Shown piece by piece: positions 1 to 7,711 of a stretch of DNA of 64,000 nt. The position numbers and the translations under genes are program-made. Source of the stretch: Chitinophaga parva (GTDB lineage Bacteria > Bacteroidota > Bacteroidia > Chitinophagales > Chitinophagaceae). The DNA lies in assembly GCF_003071345.1 (NCBI RefSeq), contig NZ_QCYK01000002.1, positions 992,001-1,056,000 on the forward strand. The letters run 5' to 3'. The first letter of the stretch is position 1, and each line of letters opens with the position of its first letter. The notes beneath the pieces are model-generated. The model was not told the DNA's origin. It worked only from the letters and a program-made list of their open reading frames with translations, and did not search any database.

Positions 1-1018
1 CCCGGAAGGCGTTACCCAGAGCCGCTATCCGTCTAACACCCCTCAATATATTCCACCTTTTTCCTTGTGGTACATTGGCATGCTGCACGACTATCTTTAT
101 TATGGCAAAGATGTGGCCCTGGTAAAAGAAAAACTGCCCGGTGTGCGGCAGGTCCTGCACTACTTTAACAGCTTCCAGGACAATGGCCGGGGGAGTGTGC
201 GCAACCTGCCGGGATGGAACTTTACGGACTGGGTGCCCGGCTGGGATGCAGGCATAGCGCCGGCAGGCAGGGATGGCCGCTCCGCAGTGCTGGACCTGCA
301 ATTGCTGTGGGCCTATCAACTGGCAGCAGACATGGAAAAGCAGGTGGGCATGCCGGCCTTTGCAGGGGAGTACCAATCACGCGCCGTAAGCCTGGCAGAT
401 ACTATCTTTAAGGCATACAAGGACTCGGTGCGCAACCTGCTGGCCGATAACACCGCCCACGATCATTTTTCCGAGCATGCCAATGCCCTGGCACTGCTCA
501 CCGGTGTGGTGACGGACAATCCCCGCCATCACTATTTTACGGAGCACTTCCTGGCAGATACGGCGCTCACCAGGGCTTCCGTTTATTTCAAATATTATTA
601 TTATGAGGCCCTCATAAAAGAAGGCCGCGGAGACGATTACCTGCAGTGGCTGGGCAAGTGGAAAGAGAACATAGACATGGGGCTCACTACATGGGCGGAA
701 ATGTCGGACGTGGCATCGTCCCGGTCTGATTGCCACGCCTGGGGCGCCAGCCCGAATATTGAGATCTTCCGCACGGTGCTGGGCATAAAGAGCATGGCGC
801 CCGGATTTGCCAAAGTGCAGGTGGAGCCGCACCTGGGCAGCATCCGCGAAATCGGAGGGGAGATGCCCCACCCGGCAGGGATGATCAAAGTGCATTATCA
901 TTATGAGAACACGCTGGTGGCGGAGATAGATTTACCGCAAGGGGTGCCGGGAGCATTGTACTGGCACAACAAGGTGTACCCGCTGCACCCGGGAAAGAAT
1001 GTGGTGAGAACGAAATAA
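1..1018 (+). CDS. GH78 alpha-L-rhamnosidase family protein, C-terminal part
   Basis: The gene enters from outside the window; the reading frame is open from base 2 and ends at a TAA at 1016-1018. The visible part is the second half of an (alpha/alpha)6 catalytic barrel plus the final beta-sandwich. The run TTWAEMSD followed by the HAWGASP motif is the hallmark of GH78, and in this family the glutamate of that run is generally taken as the catalytic base. The general acid would lie upstream of the window. GH78 enzymes release terminal L-rhamnose from plant or microbial glycans, normally in the periplasm or outside the cell. The product would be a polysaccharide-degrading enzyme; its operon context is unseen. 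Family assignment is firm, substrate is inferred. Confidence 0.85.
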   Translation, partial: PEGVTQSRYPSNTPQYIPPFSLWYIGMLHDYLYYGKDVALVKEKLPGVRQVLHYFNSFQDNGRGSVRNLPGWNFTDWVPGWDAGIAPAGRDGRSAVLDLQLLWAYQLAADMEKQVGMPAFAGEYQSRAVSLADTIFKAYKDSVRNLLADNTAHDHFSEHANALALLTGVVTDNPRHHYFTEHFLADTALTRASVYFKYYYYEALIKEGRGDDYLQWLGKWKENIDMGLTTWAEMSDVASSRSDCHAWGASPNIEIFRTVLGIKSMAPGFAKVQVEPHLGSIREIGGEMPHPAGMIKVHYHYENTLVAEIDLPQGVPGALYWHNKVYPLHPGKNVVRTK

Positions 1019-1094
1019 AAACGCGGCCCCTGCGCACTATTCATTTGCATAGCCCTTCCCAGGATCTTACGGGTATTTGCCCTGTAAATACACT

Positions 1095-1126
1095 GTACAT
1101 TGTACATGATACCTTGTACATTGTAC
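1095..1126. repeat. GTAC heptamer repeat array, locus 1
   Basis: GTAC occurs at 1095, 1102, 1116 and 1123, all on one 7-base period, with a degenerate unit at about 1109. The unit is GTACATT. The array lies between the GH78 gene and the HAD gene. The same 7-base GTAC period recurs at 9.4-9.6 kb and 23.7 kb. The function is unknown. Confidence 0.7.
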
Positions 1127-1188
1127 AATTATGCTTTTCCAACCGGGGAAAATCCCTAATTTTAAGATCAAGCTAAATAGACGAATAA

Positions 1189-1815
1189 ATGGAAAGTACG
1201 ACTAAGATCACGACCTTCTTCCTGGATGTTGGAGGCGTGCTGGGAACAAACGGATGGGACAGGAACGCCCGTAAAGAAGCCGCAGAGAAATATGGCCTCG
1301 ACCTGGCTGATATGAACGACCGCCACCACCTTACTTTTGATACCTACGAAGTAGGCAAGATCACCCTTGATGAATACCTGGACCGCCTGGTGTTCTTTGA
1401 GCCCCGCAGCTTCAGCCGCGAAGCATTCAAGGAATTTATGCTGTCAAAATCCGTGGCCTTCCCGGATATGATAAACCTGATCTGCCAGCTGAAAAAGAAA
1501 TACAAGCTCAAAGTGGCCGTGGTGAACAACGAAGGCCGGGAGCTGAATGAATACCGCATCCAGAAATTCGGGCTCAGCGAGTTTGTAGACTTCTACGTAT
1601 CTTCCGCCTTTGCACACTTCCGCAAGCCGGACGCTGATATTTACAAACTGGCCCTGGACATTGCCCAGGTGCCCGCGGAAAACATCCTTTACCTGGACGA
1701 CCGTGCCCTCTTTATCCAGGTGGCGGCCGGCCTTGGCATCAAAGGCATTGTGCACCGCAATTTTGAAGAGACGAAGGCAAAAATGGCAGCCGACTACGGC
1801 CTGTTCCTCGACTAG
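1189..1815 (+). CDS. HAD superfamily hydrolase (haloacid dehalogenase-like phosphatase)
   Basis: 208 residues. Motif I is atypical: the protein starts FFLDVGGVLGTNG, giving DVGG where most phosphatases have DxD, so the nucleophile Asp is present but the general acid two residues on is Gly. Motif II is the VVNNE stretch near residue 107. Motif III is a Lys in RKPDADIY near residue 147. Motif IV is YLDDR near residue 166. The DxGGV(L/V) form is common in YihX/epoxide-hydrolase N-domain-like HAD proteins that act on small sugar phosphates. The gene stands alone and is followed by a good terminator. The substrate cannot be read from the sequence. Confidence 0.85.
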   Translation: MESTTKITTFFLDVGGVLGTNGWDRNARKEAAEKYGLDLADMNDRHHLTFDTYEVGKITLDEYLDRLVFFEPRSFSREAFKEFMLSKSVAFPDMINLICQLKKKYKLKVAVVNNEGRELNEYRIQKFGLSEFVDFYVSSAFAHFRKPDADIYKLALDIAQVPAENILYLDDRALFIQVAAGLGIKGIVHRNFEETKAKMAADYGLFLD

Positions 1816-1845
1816 TGTTTACCTGATCAATTTATACTGCTTGTC

Positions 1846-1876
1846 AAAGCCGTTCCCTGCAAGGAGCGGCTTTTTT
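1846..1876 (+). terminator. Rho-independent terminator after the HAD gene
   Basis: An 11-bp stem (1846-1856 with 1863-1873, one G-T pair), a short loop and a run of T. It lies 30 bases after the HAD stop codon. Confidence 0.85.
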
Positions 1877-1999
1877 GTGCGCCCTGCATTCCCCGGGGAC
1901 TGCCCGCCCGGCCGCTGCCGGTGTCAATAATTTAACCTTTCTTTATACCACCAGGCAACTCCTTTTTTATATCTTGACCTGCGAATAAACCCGCCCCGT

Positions 2000-2602
2000 A
2001 TGAAATTACTGTACGTATGCTGCTTATGTATGCTGGCCTGCACCGCGCAGGCGCAACTTTTTTCCGTTACCCATGTATTTAACCGCGTGCTATCCCTGCC
2101 CGAACATGGCAGCTACTACCACCTGGATGAAGAGCCCGGCGCTGGTGTGGCCTGGTTGCGGCTTCCGCCGTTCCGTACGGGCACCATCAGCTTTGAAGTA
2201 AAAGGAAAGGATGTGCTGCAGCAAAGCTTTGTTGGCATTGCATTTCATGGCAGCAATGATACCACGTATGATGCGATCTACCTGCGTCCCTTCAACTTCC
2301 GCGCCGCAGACCCGGTAAGGCGCAGGCATTCCGTACAGTACATCTCCCTGCCCCGTTATGACTGGGAGCTGCTCCGCAACCAGTTTCCAGGCAAATATGA
2401 GAACGCCATTGAGCCCGCCCCGGATCCCAATGATTGGGTGAAGGTAAAAGTGGTGGTGACGGCAAAACAGGTTACGGTGTTTGTAGCGGACAAACAATGC
2501 TTGCAGGTAGACCTGCTGGACAACATCAAAGCCGGCACGCAGCTGGGCTTGTGGGCAGGCAATGGTTCCGGCGGGGACTGGCGGAATGTAAGGGTGCTGT
2601 AA
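2000..2602 (+). CDS. Secreted protein with a concanavalin/LamG-like (DUF1080-type) fold
   Basis: 200 residues with a clear signal peptide (hydrophobic core LLYVCCLCMLACT, cleavage after AQA). The mature part is one beta-sandwich of the type found in DUF1080/3-keto-disaccharide hydrolase-like and LamG proteins: GTISFEVKG, then VGIAFHGSNDTTYDAIYLRPFNF, then WVKVKVVV and the closing GLWAGNGSGGDWRNVRV. These single-domain secreted proteins are common in Bacteroidota near carbohydrate genes, but no catalytic residue can be named. It stands alone between two terminator-like hairpins. The likely role is glycan binding or modification in the periplasm, an inference from the fold only. Confidence 0.7.
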   Translation: MKLLYVCCLCMLACTAQAQLFSVTHVFNRVLSLPEHGSYYHLDEEPGAGVAWLRLPPFRTGTISFEVKGKDVLQQSFVGIAFHGSNDTTYDAIYLRPFNFRAADPVRRRHSVQYISLPRYDWELLRNQFPGKYENAIEPAPDPNDWVKVKVVVTAKQVTVFVADKQCLQVDLLDNIKAGTQLGLWAGNGSGGDWRNVRVL

Positions 2603-2684
2603 GCACGTAGAAGCAGTAAAAAAATGGCCGCAGCAGATAAGATCAATCAACGTAAAGTGAGACCTAAGGCCCATCGCAATAAAA

Positions 2685-2715
2685 AACGGGAAATGTTGCA
2701 GCATTCCCCGTTGTA
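2685..2715 (+). terminator. Hairpin after the secreted LamG-like gene
   Basis: An 11-bp stem with one mismatch (2685-2695 with 2702-2712). The downstream T run is weak, so termination is plausible rather than certain. The 308 bases between 2602 and 2911 hold this hairpin, the decamer repeat listed next, and no gene. Confidence 0.5.
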
Positions 2716-2830
2716 TCAGTTTTAATCAGGAACGCTTTCTTGTTCAGGGTCGGCGGTCCTTTTATTCACTAATATTGTGTTCTAAGTTATGAAAAAAAGG
2801 TTTGGCAGGTGCTGCCCACTTTTCATTCAT

Positions 2831-2860
2831 CCCATTTTCGCCCCATTTCGCCCCATTTCC
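2831..2860. promoter_or_regulatory. Three tandem decamers upstream of the LytS/LytTR operon
   Basis: Three consecutive 10-base units at 2831, 2841 and 2851 (CCCATTTTCG, CCCCATTTCG, CCCCATTTCC). They end 50 bases before the histidine kinase start. A 10-base period puts every copy on the same DNA face. LytTR regulators bind short direct repeats, so this is a candidate self-regulatory site. The binding protein is inferred. Confidence 0.45.
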
Positions 2861-2910
2861 GGCCTTCACTTTCACAGCCTTACGTATCATTGTGAAAATA
2901 ATCGCCGCAC

Positions 2911-4440
2911 ATGAAATCCATCAAGAAACTTGAATTCGGCATTGCCACGGGGCTGTTCTTGTTTTGCCTGCTTACAAGTTTGTCCAATTCTGCATTTACC
3001 AACGTATTCCGTGCCCAGCATTCCCTGGGTTATAAATTTGAATTGTACCACCAGGTGTTCGATTATTACATCCACTACCTCATCCCGGTGGTGGTGCATA
3101 TCCTGGTTACTTATACGGCATTCCTTTGCATGCACTTTGTGATCGTGCCCTACTTCCTGGAGCGCAATCGCTGGATACTGGGCGGGCTTTGCATGATCCC
3201 GCTGGTGCTGTACGTATTTTTCCTGCTCATGGTGGCCGATTCTTATTTCTACGGCTACATGTTTGGTGTGTACAAGACCGTGCAGGGCGCCCACATGTAT
3301 TTTGCAAAACGGGCGTTCAATATCACCTTCCTCTACCTGGTGCTGTATGCCGTGTATTATTGCGCGCGCTGGCTGTGCATCACCTATGTGATGCCACTGC
3401 TGCACCGCAACCAGCTTAACCGGCAGATCACCCGGGAAGCCTTTCCTATCTTCATTTTCTGGGCTATTGTGCTGGTATTTTGTGCCAATGAATTTGCCCG
3501 CAACCCCGCGGCTTTGCTGGTGGCAGTGTTTGGGCCCTACCTGGCAGGCAGTTATTTCCTGTGGATGTACCGTGTGATGCCGGACTATCATAGCCCCAAA
3601 GACCGGGGCACCTTTGCGCTCACCACCTTGTTGTATTCCGTGCCCGCGCTGGTGCTCTCCATCCTGTTCCTTGGCAATATGTTTGGCCTGTCAGGCCACA
3701 TCCTGGGGCCGCTGTCTGTGCTGGCGGTGGTGCTGCAACTGGGCGCTTTATTGCCCCTTACCTGGCGCCTGTACCAGAACCGGAAACGCCAGGCCGCTAC
3801 GGTGGGTAACCTGGAAGTGGCGTTGGGAAAATCCAATGCCAACCTGGATTTCCTGCGCTCCCAGATCAATCCGCACTTCCTGTTCAACGCACTGAACACC
3901 CTCTACGGCACTGCCCTGGTAGAAAATGCGCCCCACACCAGTGAAGGCATACAGCGCCTGGGAGATATGATGCGCTTTATGCTGCATGAAAACTCCCAGG
4001 ATAAAATAGCCCTTACCAAAGAGGTAGCTTATCTCCAGAACTATATTTCCCTGCAGCGCCTGCGTACCCAGTCATCGCCGGATATACAGATAGATGTGAA
4101 CATGAATGAGCTGCACTGCAATATGGAAATAGCGCCCATGCTGCTCATCCCGTTTGTGGAAAATGCTTTCAAACATGGTATCAGCCTGCGTTCCAGGAGC
4201 CGCATTTCCGTGAGCCTGTACTGCGATAATGGAAAGATCTTTTTTGACGTGTACAACAGCGTGCATGAGCGCCCGGAAAACGACCCGGAAAGGGAAGGCT
4301 TTGGTATTGGGCTTACCAATGTGAAAGACCGCCTGGCTTTATTGTATCCCGGCCATCATGAACTGAGCATCCGCAAAACGGCCACGGAATTCTTCGTGCA
4401 CCTTACCATCGACGTTAATGCTGAAAAAACTGTAAATTAG
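2911..4440 (+). CDS. LytS-type sensor histidine kinase
   Basis: 509 residues. The first ~290 are a multi-pass membrane sensor with about seven or eight hydrophobic segments and no recognisable ligand domain. The kinase part starts with the His_kinase (LytS/YehU) phospho-acceptor motif QINPHFLFN, with the His at residue 322. A C-terminal HATPase follows, with an N box (PFVENAFKHG) near residue 417 and a G box (FGIGLTNVKDRL). It senses an unknown signal and phosphorylates the LytTR regulator encoded 4 bases downstream, so the two genes are surely one operon. The ATG at 2911 immediately precedes the first hydrophobic segment. Confidence 0.93.
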   Translation: MKSIKKLEFGIATGLFLFCLLTSLSNSAFTNVFRAQHSLGYKFELYHQVFDYYIHYLIPVVVHILVTYTAFLCMHFVIVPYFLERNRWILGGLCMIPLVLYVFFLLMVADSYFYGYMFGVYKTVQGAHMYFAKRAFNITFLYLVLYAVYYCARWLCITYVMPLLHRNQLNRQITREAFPIFIFWAIVLVFCANEFARNPAALLVAVFGPYLAGSYFLWMYRVMPDYHSPKDRGTFALTTLLYSVPALVLSILFLGNMFGLSGHILGPLSVLAVVLQLGALLPLTWRLYQNRKRQAATVGNLEVALGKSNANLDFLRSQINPHFLFNALNTLYGTALVENAPHTSEGIQRLGDMMRFMLHENSQDKIALTKEVAYLQNYISLQRLRTQSSPDIQIDVNMNELHCNMEIAPMLLIPFVENAFKHGISLRSRSRISVSLYCDNGKIFFDVYNSVHERPENDPEREGFGIGLTNVKDRLALLYPGHHELSIRKTATEFFVHLTIDVNAEKTVN

Positions 4441-4444
4441 AACT

Positions 4445-5137
4445 ATGCAACTCTCTGCCATCGCCATTGACGACGAGCCGGTAGCACTCTCGGTGATCCG
4501 CGCCCATGCAGCCAAAGTACCTTACCTGGATGTGCGGGGCTATTACACCAATGCATTTGAGGCCGTGGAGCACCTGCAGCGCGAAAAAATAGACGTGATC
4601 TTCCTGGACATAAAAATGCCCGATATTTCCGGGATGGACTTTCTCATTAGCCTGGCAGACCCGCCCATGGTGGTATTTACAACGGCTTACTCCGAGCATG
4701 CCGTGCAAAGCTTTGAACTGGATGCGGTGGATTACCTGCTGAAACCTTTCTCCTTTGCCCGCTTTCTCAAAGCATGCAACAAAGTAGAGAACCTGGCCCA
4801 GCTAAAGCAACGTGGCCCTGCGGTGAATACAGAAGCCACTTATATCTTCGTAAAAAGTGGTTACGAGCAATACAAGATCCTCCTGGACGATATCCTGTAC
4901 CTGGAAAGCGCCGGCAACTACGTGACCTTTGTTTTAAAAGATAAAAAACTGCTCTCCCGCGTTACCATGCAGGAAGCCCTGGCCCTGTTACCTGCATCGC
5001 AGTTCACGCGCATACACCGCTCGTTCATCGTGGCCAATAACAAGGTGGATAAAATAGACCGCAACGCGGTGTACGTTGGGCAGGAGATGATTGGTATAGG
5101 GAGTGCGTATGCGGATGCTATTTCCAGGATTTTATAA
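4445..5137 (+). CDS. LytTR-family response regulator
   Basis: 230 residues. The N-terminal receiver domain has the acidic pair DDE at 9-11, the phospho-acceptor Asp55 in FLDIKMPD, Thr80 and Lys100 (LLKPF). The C-terminal LytTR DNA-binding domain (about 130-230) shows the usual ILYLESAGNYVTF and FTRIHRSFIVA signatures. It is the cognate partner of the kinase directly upstream. LytTR proteins bind paired direct repeats in promoters; the decamers at 2831-2860 are a possible target. No output gene is evident next door. Confidence 0.95.
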   Translation: MQLSAIAIDDEPVALSVIRAHAAKVPYLDVRGYYTNAFEAVEHLQREKIDVIFLDIKMPDISGMDFLISLADPPMVVFTTAYSEHAVQSFELDAVDYLLKPFSFARFLKACNKVENLAQLKQRGPAVNTEATYIFVKSGYEQYKILLDDILYLESAGNYVTFVLKDKKLLSRVTMQEALALLPASQFTRIHRSFIVANNKVDKIDRNAVYVGQEMIGIGSAYADAISRIL

Positions 5138-5222
5138 TTTTCAACAAACAAGTTCCAGGATCAGGGGCACCACAATTTCCAACTTCAAATTCCAGAAGAG
5201 TTTTATCAACCGGTTTCTAATA

Positions 5223-5262
5223 AAAGATCCAACAATGCATTGCTGCACTGTTGGATCTTTTG
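5223..5262. terminator. Bidirectional terminator between convergent genes
   Basis: A perfect 12-bp stem (5223-5234 with 5249-5260) flanked by A-rich and T-rich runs. It can end both the LytTR operon from the left and the small minus-strand genes from the right. Confidence 0.9.
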
Positions 5263-5280
5263 TTTTCGGGAAGTGCGTAA

Positions 5281-5547
5281 TTATTGCTCCAGGATCTGCT
5301 CTTTCACCGCCCGCCAGATATCATACTGGAGCGCCTTTTCTGCGTCAGACTGGAAGCGTTCATCATAAGTCACCTCGCCATTCCGGTAGATCAGCTTTAC
5401 AGCCTGTGGTACCAGGTTGCGCACCGCATCGGCATCTTCGCCGGGCGTTACCGTGTATTCCGTATAGCCTTCATGGTGATGCGCCCTTACGCGGAAGTGA
5501 TAGTCCTGCTCATCTACCGCTACGATCACGGTGTGTTGTTGTTCCAT
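5281..5547 (-). CDS. Small conserved protein of unknown function (88 aa)
   Basis: I do not recognise the family by name. The 88-residue protein is acidic, has no signal peptide, and reads as a few beta strands (HTVIVAVDEQDYHFRVRAHHH, TEYTVTP) followed by a C-terminal helix ending DIWRAVKEQILEQ. The next gene upstream on the same strand (5561-5857) has the same layout: about 80-100 residues, a strand-rich start, and a final helix with an A/D-IW-AV core. The two look like tandem paralogues in one transcript, 13 bases apart. Confidence 0.65.
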   Translation of the reverse strand: MEQQHTVIVAVDEQDYHFRVRAHHHEGYTEYTVTPGEDADAVRNLVPQAVKLIYRNGEVTYDERFQSDAEKALQYDIWRAVKEQILEQ

Positions 5548-5560
5548 GCATTTTTGTTTT

Positions 5561-5857
5561 TTATAAAGCTACCGTTTCTTTTTCATCTCCCTTGAACTGT
5601 GGGGGATGCGCTTCCAGCACTGCCCAGATGGCCTGCGCCAGGGATTGGCCCCGGCCGGTCAGGGGTTGGTCTTTATATTGAATACCTGCCTGGTTTTGCT
5701 GCTTGATGATGTTAAAATCTTCAGGCAGGTCCTGGCGGAATTTTTCAAAGGTGCTGTCGTGCTCCAGGTGGTATACGATGTTGTCATCCTTGCGCTGGAT
5801 GTCTACCGTGAACATGAGGATCTGGTCTTCAAACTTTACCGTGATGGGACGTTTCAT
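5561..5857 (-). CDS. Small conserved protein of unknown function (98 aa)
   Basis: I start the protein at the ATG at 5855-5857 (MKRPITVKFEDQ). A longer open frame reaches 5905, but its extra residues (ACGTPFGTHSGKHAL) do not look like protein of this family. The chain is strand-rich, with TVKFEDQILMFTVDIQ and NIVYHLEHD, and ends in a helix containing QAIWAVLEAH. It resembles the 88-residue neighbour and is probably co-transcribed with it. No enzyme motif or membrane segment is visible. A cytosolic role is inferred. Confidence 0.6.
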   Translation of the reverse strand: MKRPITVKFEDQILMFTVDIQRKDDNIVYHLEHDSTFEKFRQDLPEDFNIIKQQNQAGIQYKDQPLTGRGQSLAQAIWAVLEAHPPQFKGDEKETVAL

Positions 5858-5944
5858 AAGTGCGTGTTTACCCGAATGCGTCCCAAATGGTGTGCCACAT
5901 GCCAACGTTAATCATTTGTGAAGTCATGGTCCGCACTGGCGCTA

Positions 5945-7240
5945 CTATGGCTGGTTTGCGGCAGCCGTGCCGGCGTGCGCCAGCAACTGTTGTGCAGCGG
6001 TGACCCCGCTGGTGAAAGCGGCTTCCACAGTGCCCATGGCAGGGCCTTCATAAAGGGCCTCCCCGGCAAAATAAAGCGTGTTTTCCACGGGCGCGGTGAG
6101 CACCGGCAGGACATCATGCGTGTGGATGGTGGCGTATGCATAAGAGCCCCGGGTATAGTGCATGGCCGTCCAGTTCATCACCTGGGCATCTTCCAGGTTT
6201 TCGTACAGTTCCTCCACGGGGATAGAGAAGATATTGGACAAGGATTGCATGCCTATCTGCAGCAATTGCTCCCCGTTGGCCTCACGGTAAGCCTCCGCGG
6301 GCAGGCCACCCAGCCAGCCGGTGAGGATGGGGCTGTCTTCCGGGTATTGTGTCCACCAGGTGGGCACGGCTTCGTTAGACATGATAAAGCCCAGGGAGCG
6401 GTACTGGGTGTTTTGCCAGAAAGCGTCCTTGAACTGGAATAGTAATTTAATGATGGCGCCCATACCCATTTGCCTGGCGGCAGCAGTTTTCTCCGGCAGG
6501 GACGGGGAAAAGTGAAACTGCCCCGGTTCATCCGCCTGTTGCAGCAACGTGAGGGGCAGGGTAACGATGGCGCGGGGGGCACTGAAATCGGGCCCGCTGT
6601 CGCAGATGGCCTGCACACGGCCCGCCTTCCACGATAATTCTTTTACCGGCGCATGGAGAACGATCTCACTGCCCGCGGCCTTAACGCGGTCTGCCAGGTA
6701 ATCCAACAGGGAGCCATAGCCCGTGCTGATGCGGTATTGGTGCTCATTTTCCTTTAGCCATTCATCGCGCAGGGCAAAAGTGCTGGCCACAGCAGGGTCG
6801 GCGGTATCGTAGCCCCCGGCATAGCGGCGTACGGAATAGCGCAACTGGCTGTATTCATCGCCCGGGAAATAGGTGTTGAGGAAGGTTTCCAGGGAAATGT
6901 CCGTTTCCAGGGCGTTCATTTTTTCTTCCAGAAGATCCCAGTCTATGATAAAGTCGCCCCCGGCGCTGAGTTGCCCGTTTTTAACAGTGAATAATTTGCC
7001 GCCGGATTGGGCGTATTTAATGCCTGCTTCTTTGAGGAAACCAAGGGTGAAGGGAAGATCGCCGTGTATAAATTCGGCGCCGAGCTCCATATGCCCCTCT
7101 TCGGTAGGAATGGTGTGAATGCGGCCGCCAATGCGGTTGCGCGCTTCGAGGACTGTTACTTTTTTACCTGCTTTAACCAGTTCATAAGCCGCAGCCAGTC
7201 CCGCAGCACCAGCCCCTATGATCAATACATCCGTGTGCAT
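5945..7240 (-). CDS. Flavin-dependent amine oxidase (NAD(P)/FAD-dependent oxidoreductase)
   Basis: 431 residues. The N-terminus is an ADP-binding fold (LIIGAGAAGLAAAYEL) with the following VLEARNRIGGRIHT, the diagnostic start of the flavin monoamine oxidase family. The C-terminal FAD contact LYFAGEALYEG...MGTVEAAFTSG is also intact. Such enzymes oxidise primary or polyamines, or desaturate related substrates, using FAD, and release H2O2. There is no signal peptide, so it is cytosolic. It sits between small unknown genes on both sides. The substrate is not predictable; a desaturase-like role cannot be excluded. Confidence 0.9.
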   Translation of the reverse strand: MHTDVLIIGAGAAGLAAAYELVKAGKKVTVLEARNRIGGRIHTIPTEEGHMELGAEFIHGDLPFTLGFLKEAGIKYAQSGGKLFTVKNGQLSAGGDFIIDWDLLEEKMNALETDISLETFLNTYFPGDEYSQLRYSVRRYAGGYDTADPAVASTFALRDEWLKENEHQYRISTGYGSLLDYLADRVKAAGSEIVLHAPVKELSWKAGRVQAICDSGPDFSAPRAIVTLPLTLLQQADEPGQFHFSPSLPEKTAAARQMGMGAIIKLLFQFKDAFWQNTQYRSLGFIMSNEAVPTWWTQYPEDSPILTGWLGGLPAEAYREANGEQLLQIGMQSLSNIFSIPVEELYENLEDAQVMNWTAMHYTRGSYAYATIHTHDVLPVLTAPVENTLYFAGEALYEGPAMGTVEAAFTSGVTAAQQLLAHAGTAAANQP

Positions 7241-7388
7241 AAAATATGCTTTTGTACAAGGCTAAGGTACGGCAATGCCGGCAAGCGTGAGCGGGGGATA
7301 ACAAATGCATAACGCATACTACCGGAAGCGATAGCGGAAAATAAACGTAGCAGGCCCGCATTTTGCATTCGTACCCAAAACGATCGTT

Positions 7389-7649
7389 ATGGAACAGTTC
7401 ACCCTGGATTTTGACCTGGATGGCAAGGGCTACATTGTGGTGGTAACACCCCAAACCATGCCCGATGGTACGATCTACAACGCCCGCCTGGAAGACCTGG
7501 ACATCCGCTTTCTACCCGCTGAAGACGGCAGCCTGCTGCCGGTAAGCACCACTGGCGCCGATCCCCGGTTATTGAATGCTATTGCCACGCGTATTTTGGA
7601 AAGAGTAAATGCAAAAAACAGGGGAAAGGATATGGGGTCTATACCATGA
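7389..7649 (+). CDS. Small conserved protein of unknown function (86 aa)
   Basis: 86 residues, no signal peptide, starting MEQFTLDFDLDGKGYIVVV. It diverges from the amine oxidase gene, with about 150 bases between the starts. It has the same outline as the two small genes at 5.3-5.9 kb: an N-terminal strand pair, a variable middle, and a C-terminal helix (LLNAIATRILERVNA). Sequence identity is too low by eye to call them homologous with certainty. A strong terminator follows. No function can be assigned. Confidence 0.6.
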   Translation: MEQFTLDFDLDGKGYIVVVTPQTMPDGTIYNARLEDLDIRFLPAEDGSLLPVSTTGADPRLLNAIATRILERVNAKNRGKDMGSIP

Positions 7650-7664
7650 TCCCGGTCAAATAAA

Positions 7665-7691
7665 AAAGCCGCTCCATCACAGAGCGGCTTT
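7665..7691. terminator. Bidirectional terminator between convergent genes
   Basis: A perfect 10-bp stem (AAAGCCGCTC at 7665-7674 with its complement at 7682-7691), with A residues before it and T residues after. It lies between the 86-aa gene and the M28 peptidase gene. Confidence 0.88.
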
Positions 7692-7711
7692 CTGGTATTA
7701 GAAAACATCAT

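Noticed and set aside
901..1128. Minus-strand frame beginning in the repeat at 1.1 kb
   Set aside because: It is antisense to the rhamnosidase end and its start is made of GTAC repeat units.
5103..5681. 192-codon plus-strand frame after the LytTR gene
   Set aside because: It overlaps the LytTR end, a terminator and the antisense of two small genes, and its residues are low in family character.
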